Shown in pieces: positions 33,362-41,430 of a stretch of 64,000 nt of DNA. The position numbers were made by a program, and so were the translations under genes. Position 1 is the first letter of the stretch. Each line of letters begins with the position of its first letter. The stretch is from Bacillus benzoevorans (GTDB lineage: Bacteria; Bacillota; Bacilli; Bacillales; Cytobacillaceae), in contig NZ_JACHGK010000014.1 in NCBI RefSeq assembly GCF_014207535.1, positions 32,754 to 96,753 on the forward strand. Reading direction: 5' to 3'. The notes below the pieces were generated by a model. It made no database searches. It saw only the letters and a program-made list of their open reading frames with translations, and was not told where the DNA came from.

Positions 33362-34153
33362 CCCGATAATTTTGTCGTACACTCTGCTGCTATGTTTCGC
33401 TTCTTCCAATTCTGTTAGTAAGTGATCGTTCAATATTTTAAGATAGGTTCCTTTCATGCCCAGCGATTTGGAATCGACCAGACCGGATCCCTTTAGCTTG
33501 CGAATAGCGCTCACCACAATGGAGCGGGAAATCGAAAATTGCTCAGCAATTCTTGAAGCGACTAACAGCCCTTCTTTTGCCTTCAATTGATTTATCACAC
33601 ATTCTACCGCTTCTAATTCACTGTAGGACAGCGAGCTTACGACCTTATGCGCCAGTCTTTGACTGCGGACCTCTTCTTCCGCTTCTTCGTTTAATAAATG
33701 AAGCATTTTTATACCAACGATCGTCGCACCATATTCTGCAAGGATCAAATCTTCGTCATGGAATGAGTTTTCCGATTTGGCGATGACCAGGGTTCCTAAA
33801 CGCTTTTCTCCCCCAACAATCGGTACAATGGTCATGAATCTGCTTTTTAATAAATGAAGCATTTCCACAGTCGAATGGTCTTGATCCATATCAATAGAAT
33901 TCGTTTCTCTGAATTGAAGCAAGGAATCTATATATTCTCCAGGAAGTTGGCGCTTCGCAAGAATTCGCTCTAATGGTTCACTTTTAAACAGATTTTCAGC
34001 ATACCCCAGCAATCTGCCCCGGCGGCTAATAATAAAGACATTCGCCTTCAGACTGTCACTAACTATCTCCGATATTTTGTCAAAATTAATATACTTACCA
34101 GCCGATTTTTGTAATAACGCATTTATCTCTCTTAAATTTGCTAATAATTCCAT
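33359..34153 (-). CDS. codY: CodY-family global regulator, probably a second copy
   Basis: A 264-residue protein with CodY layout: an N-terminal GAF ligand domain (FIISRRGRLLGYAENL about 40-55, TIVPIVGGEKRLGTLVIAKSE, DLILAEYGATIVGIKML) and a C-terminal winged helix (GLLVASRIAEQFSISRSIVVSAIRKLKGSGLVDSKSLGMKGTYLK). CodY senses branched-chain amino acids and GTP and represses stationary-phase genes. The main codY of Bacillaceae sits after xerC-clpQ-clpY. This gene has neither neighbour and is more divergent than expected, so it is probably a paralogue. The N-terminal half is the more changed part, which hints at altered ligand preference. AGGAGG precedes the ATG. Confidence 0.87.
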   Translation of the reverse strand: MELLANLREINALLQKSAGKYINFDKISEIVSDSLKANVFIISRRGRLLGYAENLFKSEPLERILAKRQLPGEYIDSLLQFRETNSIDMDQDHSTVEMLHLLKSRFMTIVPIVGGEKRLGTLVIAKSENSFHDEDLILAEYGATIVGIKMLHLLNEEAEEEVRSQRLAHKVVSSLSYSELEAVECVINQLKAKEGLLVASRIAEQFSISRSIVVSAIRKLKGSGLVDSKSLGMKGTYLKILNDHLLTELEEAKHSSRVYDKIIG

Positions 34154-34320
34154 TTATTTATCCTCCTAAAAAATCAGTAATCGTGTAACAACCGCTTCAA
34201 CAATTCAAATTATTTATATTTTTATTGTGGCGGAAACAGGAGGGAAAAGGTATCACCATCTATTCTTATCCTTAATAGGAATCTATTCCTATTTTTATAT
34301 AGGACATTGTACGCATCAAA

Positions 34321-34371
34321 AAAGCAGGAAGGAATCCACTCTCTTTCCGCAGTGAATTCCTTCCTGTTTCG
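34321..34371. terminator. Strong terminator upstream of the codY-like gene
   Basis: AAGCAGGAAGGAATCCACT and AGTGAATTCCTTCCTG arms around about 11 nt, with A-rich and T-rich flanks. It lies between the Sco1 gene end and the CodY-like start. It is over 70 bp from the Sco1 stop and may insulate the two units. Confidence 0.65.
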
Positions 34372-34445
34372 CTGTTATTCCGGCTGTTCATACGGTCAGT
34401 CAGGGGCCTAGACCAATTAAGCACGCCTCACTTGCTTGCCGCTCT

Positions 34446-35057
34446 CTATTTTAGTGCCTTCAAATCCGCAACAATTTCTTCAAACGGAACATCTAAGCCG
34501 TCATAGCCTTTAACAATCATTCCATCTTTATCAATCAGAAAAATTTTCGTGCTGTGAATAAATTGATCGGTCCCTTCTTCCTTTTCAGCCAGCGTTTTGA
34601 ATGCCTTGGCCAAGGCTCCGACCTCTTCCTGCTGGTAGCCGGTCAGGAAATGCCAATGGGAAAGATCTGCCTCAAACTTCGCGGAGAATTCTTTTAACAC
34701 AGGAGGCGTATCGCGCTCCGGATCGACTGAAAAGGATACAATCGTATTATCCAGCCCCGCTTCCTTCAACTCCCGCTGCACCTTCGCCATATTGGCCGTC
34801 ATCGGCGAGCAAACCGTCGTACAGTTCGTAAACACAAAATTAGCGAGCCATGCCTCTCCCAGCAAATCTTTCTTCCCGATCTCTTCCCCGTCCTGATTCA
34901 CATAATTAAAATCAGGCAGCACCCAATCATACTGCGCTTGAAAGCCTGAACCGGCTTCTCCACTGCGCGGCGCCTCTGTCTTCGATTGCCCGCCTCCGCA
35001 TGCAGTCAAAAGCAGGGCAGCGCTTAACAATATAGATAGTAAAATTCCCTTTTTCAT
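34446..35057 (-). CDS. Sco1/SenC-family lipoprotein (cytochrome oxidase copper insertion)
   Basis: A 203-residue lipoprotein. A signal peptide with lipobox LLTAC gives acylation at Cys20. The thioredoxin-like domain carries the copper motif CTTVC (about residues 79-83) and the conserved His in FIHSTKIFLID near residue 166. Sco proteins deliver copper to the CuA site of cytochrome c oxidase on the outer face of the membrane. B. subtilis YpmQ is the closest remembered relative. GAGGATG precedes the ATG. The gene is monocistronic. Confidence 0.92.
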   Translation of the reverse strand: MKKGILLSILLSAALLLTACGGGQSKTEAPRSGEAGSGFQAQYDWVLPDFNYVNQDGEEIGKKDLLGEAWLANFVFTNCTTVCSPMTANMAKVQRELKEAGLDNTIVSFSVDPERDTPPVLKEFSAKFEADLSHWHFLTGYQQEEVGALAKAFKTLAEKEEGTDQFIHSTKIFLIDKDGMIVKGYDGLDVPFEEIVADLKALK

Positions 35058-35331
35058 TTCGTCACATCCTCAAAAAGTACGTTCCTAAACACTTTACTGA
35101 CATAAGAATAGGATATCATCTGCACCCTCTTTAATCGGTGAGTTATGTCACAAAACAAGCTCCAGCAAAAATCAAATCTATTATGCCCAGCCGCTCCAGA
35201 TAATATTCCTCAACCAATCTAGCATTATGTTAAACTTAAAACATGGGGACGGTTCTCGCGTTTCCATAATTTTTTTCAGCCCCTTAACTGCGTTAATTTC
35301 AGGGCGTCACAGTGACTTTAGGAGGAGAAGT
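35058..35331 (+). other. Spacer with REP-like element and GTCAC/GTGAC palindrome before the glycosidase gene
   Basis: At 35240-35277 lies a REP-like copy (GGGGACGGTT, CGTTTCCATAATTTTTTT). At 35305-35316 GTCACAGTGAC overlaps the region just before the TAGGAGGAG ribosome site. No plus-strand gene ends here, so this copy is not at a 3' end. Confidence 0.65.
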
Positions 35332-37812
35332 ATGAAACAAAAGATTAGAAAGAGAAGAATGGTGGCGGTTACTTTGTCGGCGGCATTGGCCGGCAGTATT
35401 TTTTCACCAATCAATACATATGCTTTAGGCGGCTTTGACTTACATACAGCAGTAGTTCAAACGGCAATTAATGAGTACCAGGCCATGCTTGCACCTGGTG
35501 TGATGGAGAAGCATTATACATTTACAGGGAGAGATGGGAAGAAGATTGAGAGTTTTGTCATCGATGTCGATAGGCAAACGCCCAACCTATCCATACAAGC
35601 GGGAACACCGAATGATGGCACAGCCTTCGGACTTCAGCCAGTAAGACAACAGGCGGCAAGTGCGGATCGGGAAAATCATAGAATCATAGCGGCCGTAAAT
35701 GCGGACTTTTTTAGTTTGGCGACCGGCGAACCGGTGGGAATTGTTTACAAGGACGGGCAGGCGCTAAAGGTGCAAAACAGCATCATCCCTCATTATTTCT
35801 TTGGGATCACAAAAGCGGGAGCAGCTGTGATCGGAGGCAGTGCGGAATATGAAGCCATCAAGGATCAATTGCAGGAAGCCTCAGGCGGCAATGCCATTCT
35901 TGTAAAAGATGGGCAAGTGTATCAAACGCCGAAAACTGGCGGGGACGTAGAACCCCGTACAGCAGTAGGAATTAAGGCGGATGGCGATGTATTTTTTGCC
36001 GTTTTTGACGGGCGCCAGGAGCCCTATTCAAGCGGGATTTCCATGCCGGATTTAGCTCAGTTCATGATCGATTTGGGCGCTGTGACGGCGCTGAATCTTG
36101 ATGGCGGAGGTTCTTCTACTTTTGCCACACGTGAACTTGACGGCAATGGGATTGAAATTGATAATTCACCGTCTGACCGTTCGGAAAGAAACGTAGCCAA
36201 CAGCTGGCTTATCGTGAACGAAGCACCATCCGACCAAGTTTTCCATAACGCTTATATGGAACCATATGATGAGTCATTTACTCCGGGATCAACCATTACG
36301 TTCAGCGCTAAAGGGAGGGACCAATCATATGCTCCCGCTCCCCTGCCGGCATCCGGTTTAACTTGGGAAGTGGAGGATCCATCCTTTGGTTCGATTGACG
36401 AGAATGGAACCTTTATTTCTAGTGGAAAAACTGGCCAATTCCATATCCTATTAAAATATCAAGGAACAGAAGTGGGAAGATCCATCATCGAAATGGAAAA
36501 ACCGGATACGATGTATTTCAGTTCACCAGAATTGACGATCGCCCGCAACAGCGAAAAGCCTTTGAATTTAATCACTCAGTTTCAAAAACGAGATGTAAAG
36601 TGGAATGCGCAGGATATCGAATTTGACATTCCAGCAGGAATGGGAACCATTGATGAGAATGGGGTTCTGCACACAGAGGGTCAAAGCGTCTCCGGAACGA
36701 TTACCGCCCGGTTGAAGGGAACAAACCTGGCAGCGCAAACGAAGGTTTCCGTTGGGAAGCTTCCAGAGGTTCTCTTTGACTTTGAAAAATCGCTCTCGGG
36801 TTGGAAAACCACAACGGCAAATCGCGGGGAAATAAGCAGTTTAAGCCAAGCCGCCTCCCCGGCACCTGTACAATCAGGCAGCCGTGCATTAAGGATTGAT
36901 TTTGATTTTACTAGTGCGCAAAGAGGTGCCACACTTGGTGTTTATGCCGGTCCTGGTAAAGCCATTCCAATCGAAGGCGATCCAACAAGTATTGGCATGT
37001 GGGTTTATGGTACTCCGGAAGCTCAAGGCTATTGGCTGCGAATGATGATTGTAGATGGAAATAATACAAATCAGACTCTGAACCTGACTTCAGCGGTCAA
37101 TTGGACAGGCTGGAAATATGTGAAGGCGGACATTCCTGCATCCTTTACCGGACCTTTTAAAATACACGGCACTCAGACCATCCGCTTGATGTCCACTAAT
37201 TCAGGGACAACAGGACCGATGACAAAAGGCAGTCTCTATGTCGATAACATTCGTGCCGTGTATGGGGAAGAGGATGATAATGGGGAAGCAGCAGGTGTGC
37301 AGCATTCTTTTACCGATGTAAATGACCGTTATGCAGAAGCGGTTAATCATTTATATACGGGCGGAATGGTAAATGGAATGAGCCCAAGTGAGTTTGGTAC
37401 TTACAATAATATTACCCGCGGCGATGCAGCTGTGATTATCGCTAAGTTGATGGGATTTGATACTGAGAATGCTCCAGATGCTGGATTTACCGATTTAAAT
37501 CCCCGCGTGAAAGGCGCCGTAAACGCGATGGCCGCTAAAGGAATTGTCGCAGGCGTGACAAAAGACCGCTTTGCCCCGCAAGAGACGTTATCACGCGGTG
37601 CCATGGCCAAAATGCTGGCACTCACATTTGAACTTGGGGATCAAGCTGTCGCAACGCCTTTTACCGATGTCGACGGCAGTGTGCTGAAGCCATATATTGA
37701 AGCACTGTACGGAGCAAAAATTACAACCGGCAGAACGCCGACAACCTACGGCACACACGAACCCATCATGCGCGGCGATTTCGTGAACCTGCTTTATAAA
37801 GCCAATAAGTGA
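35332..37812 (+). CDS. Secreted phosphodiester glycosidase with three S-layer homology repeats
   Basis: An exported protein of 826 residues. A signal peptide of about 30 residues ends near NTYALGG. The catalytic NAGPA-type domain spans about 60-300: IIAAVNADFFSLATGEPVGIVY, AVGIKADGDVFFAVFDGRQ and ALNLDGGGSSTFATR. Such enzymes remove GlcNAc or other sugars from phosphodiesters, for example teichoic acid or exopolysaccharide decorations. Ig-like and jelly-roll regions follow. Three SLH repeats (about 660-826: FTDVNDRYAEAV, FTDLNPRVKGAV, FTDVDGSVLKPYIEAL) anchor it to the cell wall. The start is set by TAGGAGGAG. The stop TGA is the first part of a REP-like element. Confidence 0.9.
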   Translation: MKQKIRKRRMVAVTLSAALAGSIFSPINTYALGGFDLHTAVVQTAINEYQAMLAPGVMEKHYTFTGRDGKKIESFVIDVDRQTPNLSIQAGTPNDGTAFGLQPVRQQAASADRENHRIIAAVNADFFSLATGEPVGIVYKDGQALKVQNSIIPHYFFGITKAGAAVIGGSAEYEAIKDQLQEASGGNAILVKDGQVYQTPKTGGDVEPRTAVGIKADGDVFFAVFDGRQEPYSSGISMPDLAQFMIDLGAVTALNLDGGGSSTFATRELDGNGIEIDNSPSDRSERNVANSWLIVNEAPSDQVFHNAYMEPYDESFTPGSTITFSAKGRDQSYAPAPLPASGLTWEVEDPSFGSIDENGTFISSGKTGQFHILLKYQGTEVGRSIIEMEKPDTMYFSSPELTIARNSEKPLNLITQFQKRDVKWNAQDIEFDIPAGMGTIDENGVLHTEGQSVSGTITARLKGTNLAAQTKVSVGKLPEVLFDFEKSLSGWKTTTANRGEISSLSQAASPAPVQSGSRALRIDFDFTSAQRGATLGVYAGPGKAIPIEGDPTSIGMWVYGTPEAQGYWLRMMIVDGNNTNQTLNLTSAVNWTGWKYVKADIPASFTGPFKIHGTQTIRLMSTNSGTTGPMTKGSLYVDNIRAVYGEEDDNGEAAGVQHSFTDVNDRYAEAVNHLYTGGMVNGMSPSEFGTYNNITRGDAAVIIAKLMGFDTENAPDAGFTDLNPRVKGAVNAMAAKGIVAGVTKDRFAPQETLSRGAMAKMLALTFELGDQAVATPFTDVDGSVLKPYIEALYGAKITTGRTPTTYGTHEPIMRGDFVNLLYKANK

Positions 37813-37850
37813 AACATGGGGAAAACAGGGGGTCGGTTCCTCCGTTTCCC
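37810..37850 (+). repeat. REP-like element copy 6 at the glycosidase stop codon
   Basis: Starts TGAAACATGGGG, where TGA is the stop codon, and ends CGTTTCCCTAATTTTATCC. The middle is expanded by a few bases relative to other copies. Confidence 0.7.
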
Positions 37851-37871
37851 TAATTTTATCCAAATCTAGAA

Positions 37872-37982
37872 CTGTGTTAGCTACGGAGTGGCATAGCCGT
37901 ACCCCAAACGCTGCAGGTCCGCACTAACACAACCTAAATAGATTCGCAAGTGGCGGGACGAGGGCTCCCCCTCTTGTCCCGT
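37872..37982 (+). other. Structured leader before the HAD phosphatase gene
   Basis: An 8-bp inverted repeat TGTGTTAG / CTAACACA encloses about 45 nt (37874-37935). A second hairpin follows at 37955-37982, with GGGACGAGGG pairing to CCCTCTTGTCCC. No T-run follows and the ribosome site begins 10 nt later. It could be a cis-acting RNA or decayed repeats. Confidence 0.4.
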
Positions 37983-38005
37983 ATATAATTAAGGAGTGAA
38001 ATAGA

Positions 38006-38791
38006 TTGCAATTTAAAATTGTCTTTTTAGATATAGATGGAACCATTTTGATGCCTGACCATACGTATTCAAATACAACCAAAGAAGCCATTTCACAAAT
38101 TCAAAGGAAAGGGATTGAGGTCTTTATTGCTACCGGCCGCCCCCTTCACGAAATACGAGGGCTTGCAAATGAGCTAAATATTGATTCCTTTATCGGCTAT
38201 AACGGCACTTATGCAGTCTATAAAAATGAGATCATATTAAATGAACGTGTTGACCAAGCTGAAATTAAGGCATTTTTGGATATTGCCAAACAACATCATC
38301 ACGAAATGGTGTTGTTTACTTCTAATCAGAATTACTATACATCTCTTGATCATCCTTTAGTCGAACACTTTAATAAATCCTTTCATCTCAATCAAAATGC
38401 CTTGCTTAACGAGGATGTTATGGATCAAATTTTAAGTATGACTGTTATGAATGTAGCCCCCTCACAAACAAACTTATATCAATTAAATGAAAATATCCGT
38501 TTATCCCAGGTCAATGTAACGGGGAATAAACATGCTTATGATATTCTCCGCCTGGACGTTAACAAGGGAGAAGCCGTAAAAAGGGTTCTTCGCACACTCA
38601 ATATTCCTAAAGAACAAGCGATTGCGTTTGGCGATGGGATGAATGATAAAGAAATGCTGGAATCCGTTGGCGAAAGCTTTGCCATGGGGAATTCACATCC
38701 GAACCTATTTCAATATGCCAAACACAAAACAACCTCTGTCATGGAGTCAGGCATATATAATGGCTTAAAACAATTGGGGCTGGTTAACTAG
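38006..38791 (+). CDS. Cof-type HAD-superfamily phosphatase
   Basis: A 261-residue cytosolic hydrolase of the Cof subfamily. Motif I is FLDIDGTIL (6-14), motif II ATGRPLHEI, motif III the Lys in VNKGEAVKRVL, and motif IV FGDGMNDKEMLE. The C2B cap lies between. Substrates in this group are sugar phosphates, FMN or pyridoxal phosphate; this one is undetermined. A TTG start is used, preceded by AAGGAGTG at 8 nt. The stop codon is directly followed by AAACACGGGG and the second copy of the 122-bp three-palindrome element. Confidence 0.9.
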   Translation: MQFKIVFLDIDGTILMPDHTYSNTTKEAISQIQRKGIEVFIATGRPLHEIRGLANELNIDSFIGYNGTYAVYKNEIILNERVDQAEIKAFLDIAKQHHHEMVLFTSNQNYYTSLDHPLVEHFNKSFHLNQNALLNEDVMDQILSMTVMNVAPSQTNLYQLNENIRLSQVNVTGNKHAYDILRLDVNKGEAVKRVLRTLNIPKEQAIAFGDGMNDKEMLESVGESFAMGNSHPNLFQYAKHKTTSVMESGIYNGLKQLGLVN

Positions 38792-38798
38792 AAACACG

Positions 38799-38920
38799 GG
38801 GTTTTGGGATTTCAGGTGCTTAGAGGGATCGTGAAGCTTGGCTTCACTCTGAGGGAGTATGAGTCTTAAGGTGAATTTTTTTTGGTGCCTGGCACCAAAA
38901 ATGGACATTTGTCCATATGG
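38799..38920. repeat. 122-bp three-palindrome element, copy B
   Basis: Partner of 18139-18260. All three dyads are intact: GTGAAGC-TTG-GCTTCAC, TTTGGTGCC-T-GGCACCAAA and ATGGACA-TT-TGTCCAT. It begins within ten bases of the HAD gene stop. Confidence 0.8.
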
Positions 38921-39001
38921 AAAGTACACAACCTTAAACAGACCACTTTCCGTTCATTTTGATATAATGGAATTACACGTCAAATTAAATGAGGGAATTC
39001 C

Positions 39002-39661
39002 ATGTTTAGATTGATGAAAAAACTGATAAAAACAGGCTTAATTATTGCCCTCTTGGCAGGTGCAATCATTGGGCTGCTTGGTTATTTTAAATACAAAGAA
39101 GCGGTTGCAGAGGTCCCAATTAGGGAAAAGGTTGCCGCTATAAGAGAAGGTGAAAATTTCGTTCCGCTGGAGGAAATTACTCCCGATTTCACGGATGCAA
39201 TTGTTGCGATTGAGGATCATCGCTTTTATGACCATGGTGCCATCGATGTGATTTCGCTCGTTCGGGCTGTATTCGTCAACGTAAAAGCGAAGGAACTATC
39301 ACAAGGCGGGAGCACGTTAACGCAACAGGTGGGAAAAAATCTTTATTTCGGCAACGAGCAAAGCTTTATCCGAAAAGTAGCGGAACTATTTGTCGCCTAT
39401 GACCTTGAAAGAATATACAGCAAAGATGATATTCTTGAACTCTATGTAAATATTGTTTACTACGGAGATGGTCATTACGGAGTGAAAGCAGCCAGCAGCA
39501 ATTATTTTGGCAAAACACCGGCACAGCTTAGTTACGATGAAGCAACCCTCCTGGCAGGCTTGCCCCAGGCACCAAGCGCCTATGCCCTAAGCTCCAATTA
39601 TGAAAAGGCGAAACAAAGACAAAGCGAAGTGATCGAGGCACTAACGGAATATCGAAATTGA
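39002..39661 (+). CDS. Monofunctional peptidoglycan glycosyltransferase (GT51)
   Basis: A 219-residue membrane-anchored transglycosylase that polymerises lipid II into glycan strands outside the cell. The N-terminal TM helix is about residues 8-28. The GT51 domain shows the catalytic Glu in AIEDHRFYDHG (about 70-80), QGGSTLTQQVGKNLYF, RKVAELFVAYDLERIYSKDDILELYVN and YFGKTPAQLSYDEATLLAGLPQAPS. No transpeptidase domain follows. GAGGG precedes the ATG. The stop merges into a degenerate REP-like sequence (TGAACCATGGGGATGG). Confidence 0.92.
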   Translation: MFRLMKKLIKTGLIIALLAGAIIGLLGYFKYKEAVAEVPIREKVAAIREGENFVPLEEITPDFTDAIVAIEDHRFYDHGAIDVISLVRAVFVNVKAKELSQGGSTLTQQVGKNLYFGNEQSFIRKVAELFVAYDLERIYSKDDILELYVNIVYYGDGHYGVKAASSNYFGKTPAQLSYDEATLLAGLPQAPSAYALSSNYEKAKQRQSEVIEALTEYRN

Positions 39662-39707
39662 ACCATGGGGATGGGTCCTTTAATAGGACAATCGGAAGTT
39701 TTGCATG

Positions 39708-39752
39708 GAAAAAGGCACATTAAGCGATTTTTAGCTTCTTAATGTGCCTTTT
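39708..39752. terminator. Terminator downstream of the transglycosylase gene
   Basis: AAAAAGGCACATTAAG and CTTAATGTGCCTTTT with a loop of about 13 nt, bordered by A and T runs. It serves the plus gene and possibly the convergent aspartase gene. Confidence 0.85.
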
Positions 39753-39783
39753 AAAATTCTCGGGTGGGACAAGGGACTGTCCC

Positions 39784-41205
39784 CTATTTGTCCATTAGGC
39801 TTTCACCGGCGATTCCCGGGTTTGTCATTTCATATGGATCAAGGATGATATTTAATTCCTCTTCCGATAGTACATCGTATTTTAAGCATAATTCACGGAC
39901 TGATTTTCCTGTTAAGTAGGCTTCACGGGCGATGCGGGAAACGGCTTCATAACCAAGATGCGGATTGACCGCCGTGATGATGCCGACACTCTTTTCGACG
40001 TATTCTTTCATCCGCTCCTCATTGGCCGTGATTCCTTTTACACAATGAGCGGTGAAGGTGCGAAAGGCATTGTTCATGATACTAATCGATTGCAGCAGAT
40101 TAAAGACAAGTACCGGCTCCATAACGTTCAATTCCAGCTGCCCGGCTTGAGATGCCAGTGAAATCGTATGATCATTGCCTATGACTTGAAACGCCACTTG
40201 ATTGATGACTTCGGGCATCACAGGATTGACCTTACCCGGCATAATCGATGATCCAGGCTGCCTTCCCGGCAAGACAATCTCGCCAAAACCCGTGCGCGGA
40301 CCGGAGGCCATTAAGCGTAAATCATTGGCAATTTTACACATATTCGTCATACAGATTTTTAAGGCGCCGGACACTTCCGTATAAACATCTGTGTTTTGTG
40401 TGGCATCCACCAGGTTTTCCGCCCCCACAAGTGGCAGACCGCTAATCTCAGCCAGATGTTCGACGACCAGCCTAATATATTTCGGATTGGCATTTAACCC
40501 CGTTCCCACTGCTGTTGCGCCCATGTTCACCTGATATAATTGCTTCTGTGACTGCTTAATCCGCTGGATGTCCCTTTCGATGACACAGCTGTAAGCCTGA
40601 AATTCCTGTCCCAGACGAATCGGTACAGCATCTTGAAGATGGGTGCGCCCCATTTTAATCACGGAATCAAACTCTGCTGCCTTTTTTTCAAATTCCTGAT
40701 GCATATCGTCCATGGCCGCCAATAATTTTTCTACTAGATTTAATGTCGCAATGTGAATCGCGGTCGGAAAAGCGTCATTGGTGGATTGCGCCATATTCAC
40801 ATGACTATTCGGGCTGACATGCTTGTAATCCCCTTTTTCCTGCCCCATCAGCTCAATCGCCCGATTCGCAATGACCTCATTGGCGTTCATATTAATTGAA
40901 GTGCCCGCTCCGCCTTGAATCGGATCAACGATAAATTGCTCATGCCATTTGCCATCGATCACTTCCTGTGCCGCCGCAGCGACCGCCTCTCCAATGCCGG
41001 AATATAGACGTTTTATTTCCATATTGGCCAGCGCCGCCGCTTTTTTGACCATCGCAATCGCCTTAATTAATTCTTCATGGATTCGATATCCTGTAATCGG
41101 AAAGTTCTCCACCGCTCGGAGCGTTTGAATCCCATAATAAGCATCTGCTGGAACTTCCTTCTCGCCTAAAAAGTCGCGTTCCAATCGCATTTTTTGATTT
41201 GACAT
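39784..41205 (-). CDS. aspA: Aspartate ammonia-lyase
   Basis: A 473-residue member of the fumarase/aspartase superfamily that converts L-aspartate to fumarate and ammonia. The signature loop GSSIMPGKVNPVMPE carries the catalytic Ser. The N-terminal RLERDFLGEKEVPADAYYGIQTLRA and GRTHLQDAVPIRLGQEF are aspartase-like (the latter in TGRTHL position). The start at 41205 has AAGGAAGAG; upstream in-frame starts lack a site. It is monocistronic: no asparaginase gene is adjacent, unlike the ansAB operon of B. subtilis. Fumarase is excluded by the aspartase-type N-terminus and loop. Confidence 0.9.
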   Translation of the reverse strand: MSNQKMRLERDFLGEKEVPADAYYGIQTLRAVENFPITGYRIHEELIKAIAMVKKAAALANMEIKRLYSGIGEAVAAAAQEVIDGKWHEQFIVDPIQGGAGTSINMNANEVIANRAIELMGQEKGDYKHVSPNSHVNMAQSTNDAFPTAIHIATLNLVEKLLAAMDDMHQEFEKKAAEFDSVIKMGRTHLQDAVPIRLGQEFQAYSCVIERDIQRIKQSQKQLYQVNMGATAVGTGLNANPKYIRLVVEHLAEISGLPLVGAENLVDATQNTDVYTEVSGALKICMTNMCKIANDLRLMASGPRTGFGEIVLPGRQPGSSIMPGKVNPVMPEVINQVAFQVIGNDHTISLASQAGQLELNVMEPVLVFNLLQSISIMNNAFRTFTAHCVKGITANEERMKEYVEKSVGIITAVNPHLGYEAVSRIAREAYLTGKSVRELCLKYDVLSEEELNIILDPYEMTNPGIAGESLMDK

Positions 41206-41369
41206 AGATCTCTTCCTTATTCGCTGAAGTATTTTATTATTCCACAATATCATTTTATTAATGAATCATGAATTGGTGAGGATTCTGCAGCATACAGTGT
41301 CATAGAACCTTTTAGCAAAAAAATTCTCTGGAATGGACGAAAGGTTCTTCCTGCCTTTGCAGAACAACA

Positions 41370-41402
41370 TATTAACTCCTTCGCTGGCAAAAGGAGTTAA
41401 TA
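41370..41402 (-). other. Hairpin downstream of the Bce-like permease gene
   Basis: TTAACTCCTT and AAAAGGAGTTAA pair around 7-8 nt, about 30 bp after the permease stop on the minus strand. It probably helps end the operon, although no T-run is obvious. Confidence 0.5.
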
Positions 41403-41430
41403 CGATATGCCAGCCTTATCATGCCCTGCC

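Noticed and set aside
34446..35057. Thiol-disulfide oxidoreductase (ResA-like) instead of Sco1
   Set aside because: The CxxxC spacing and late copper-binding histidine fit Sco1, not the CxxC of ResA.
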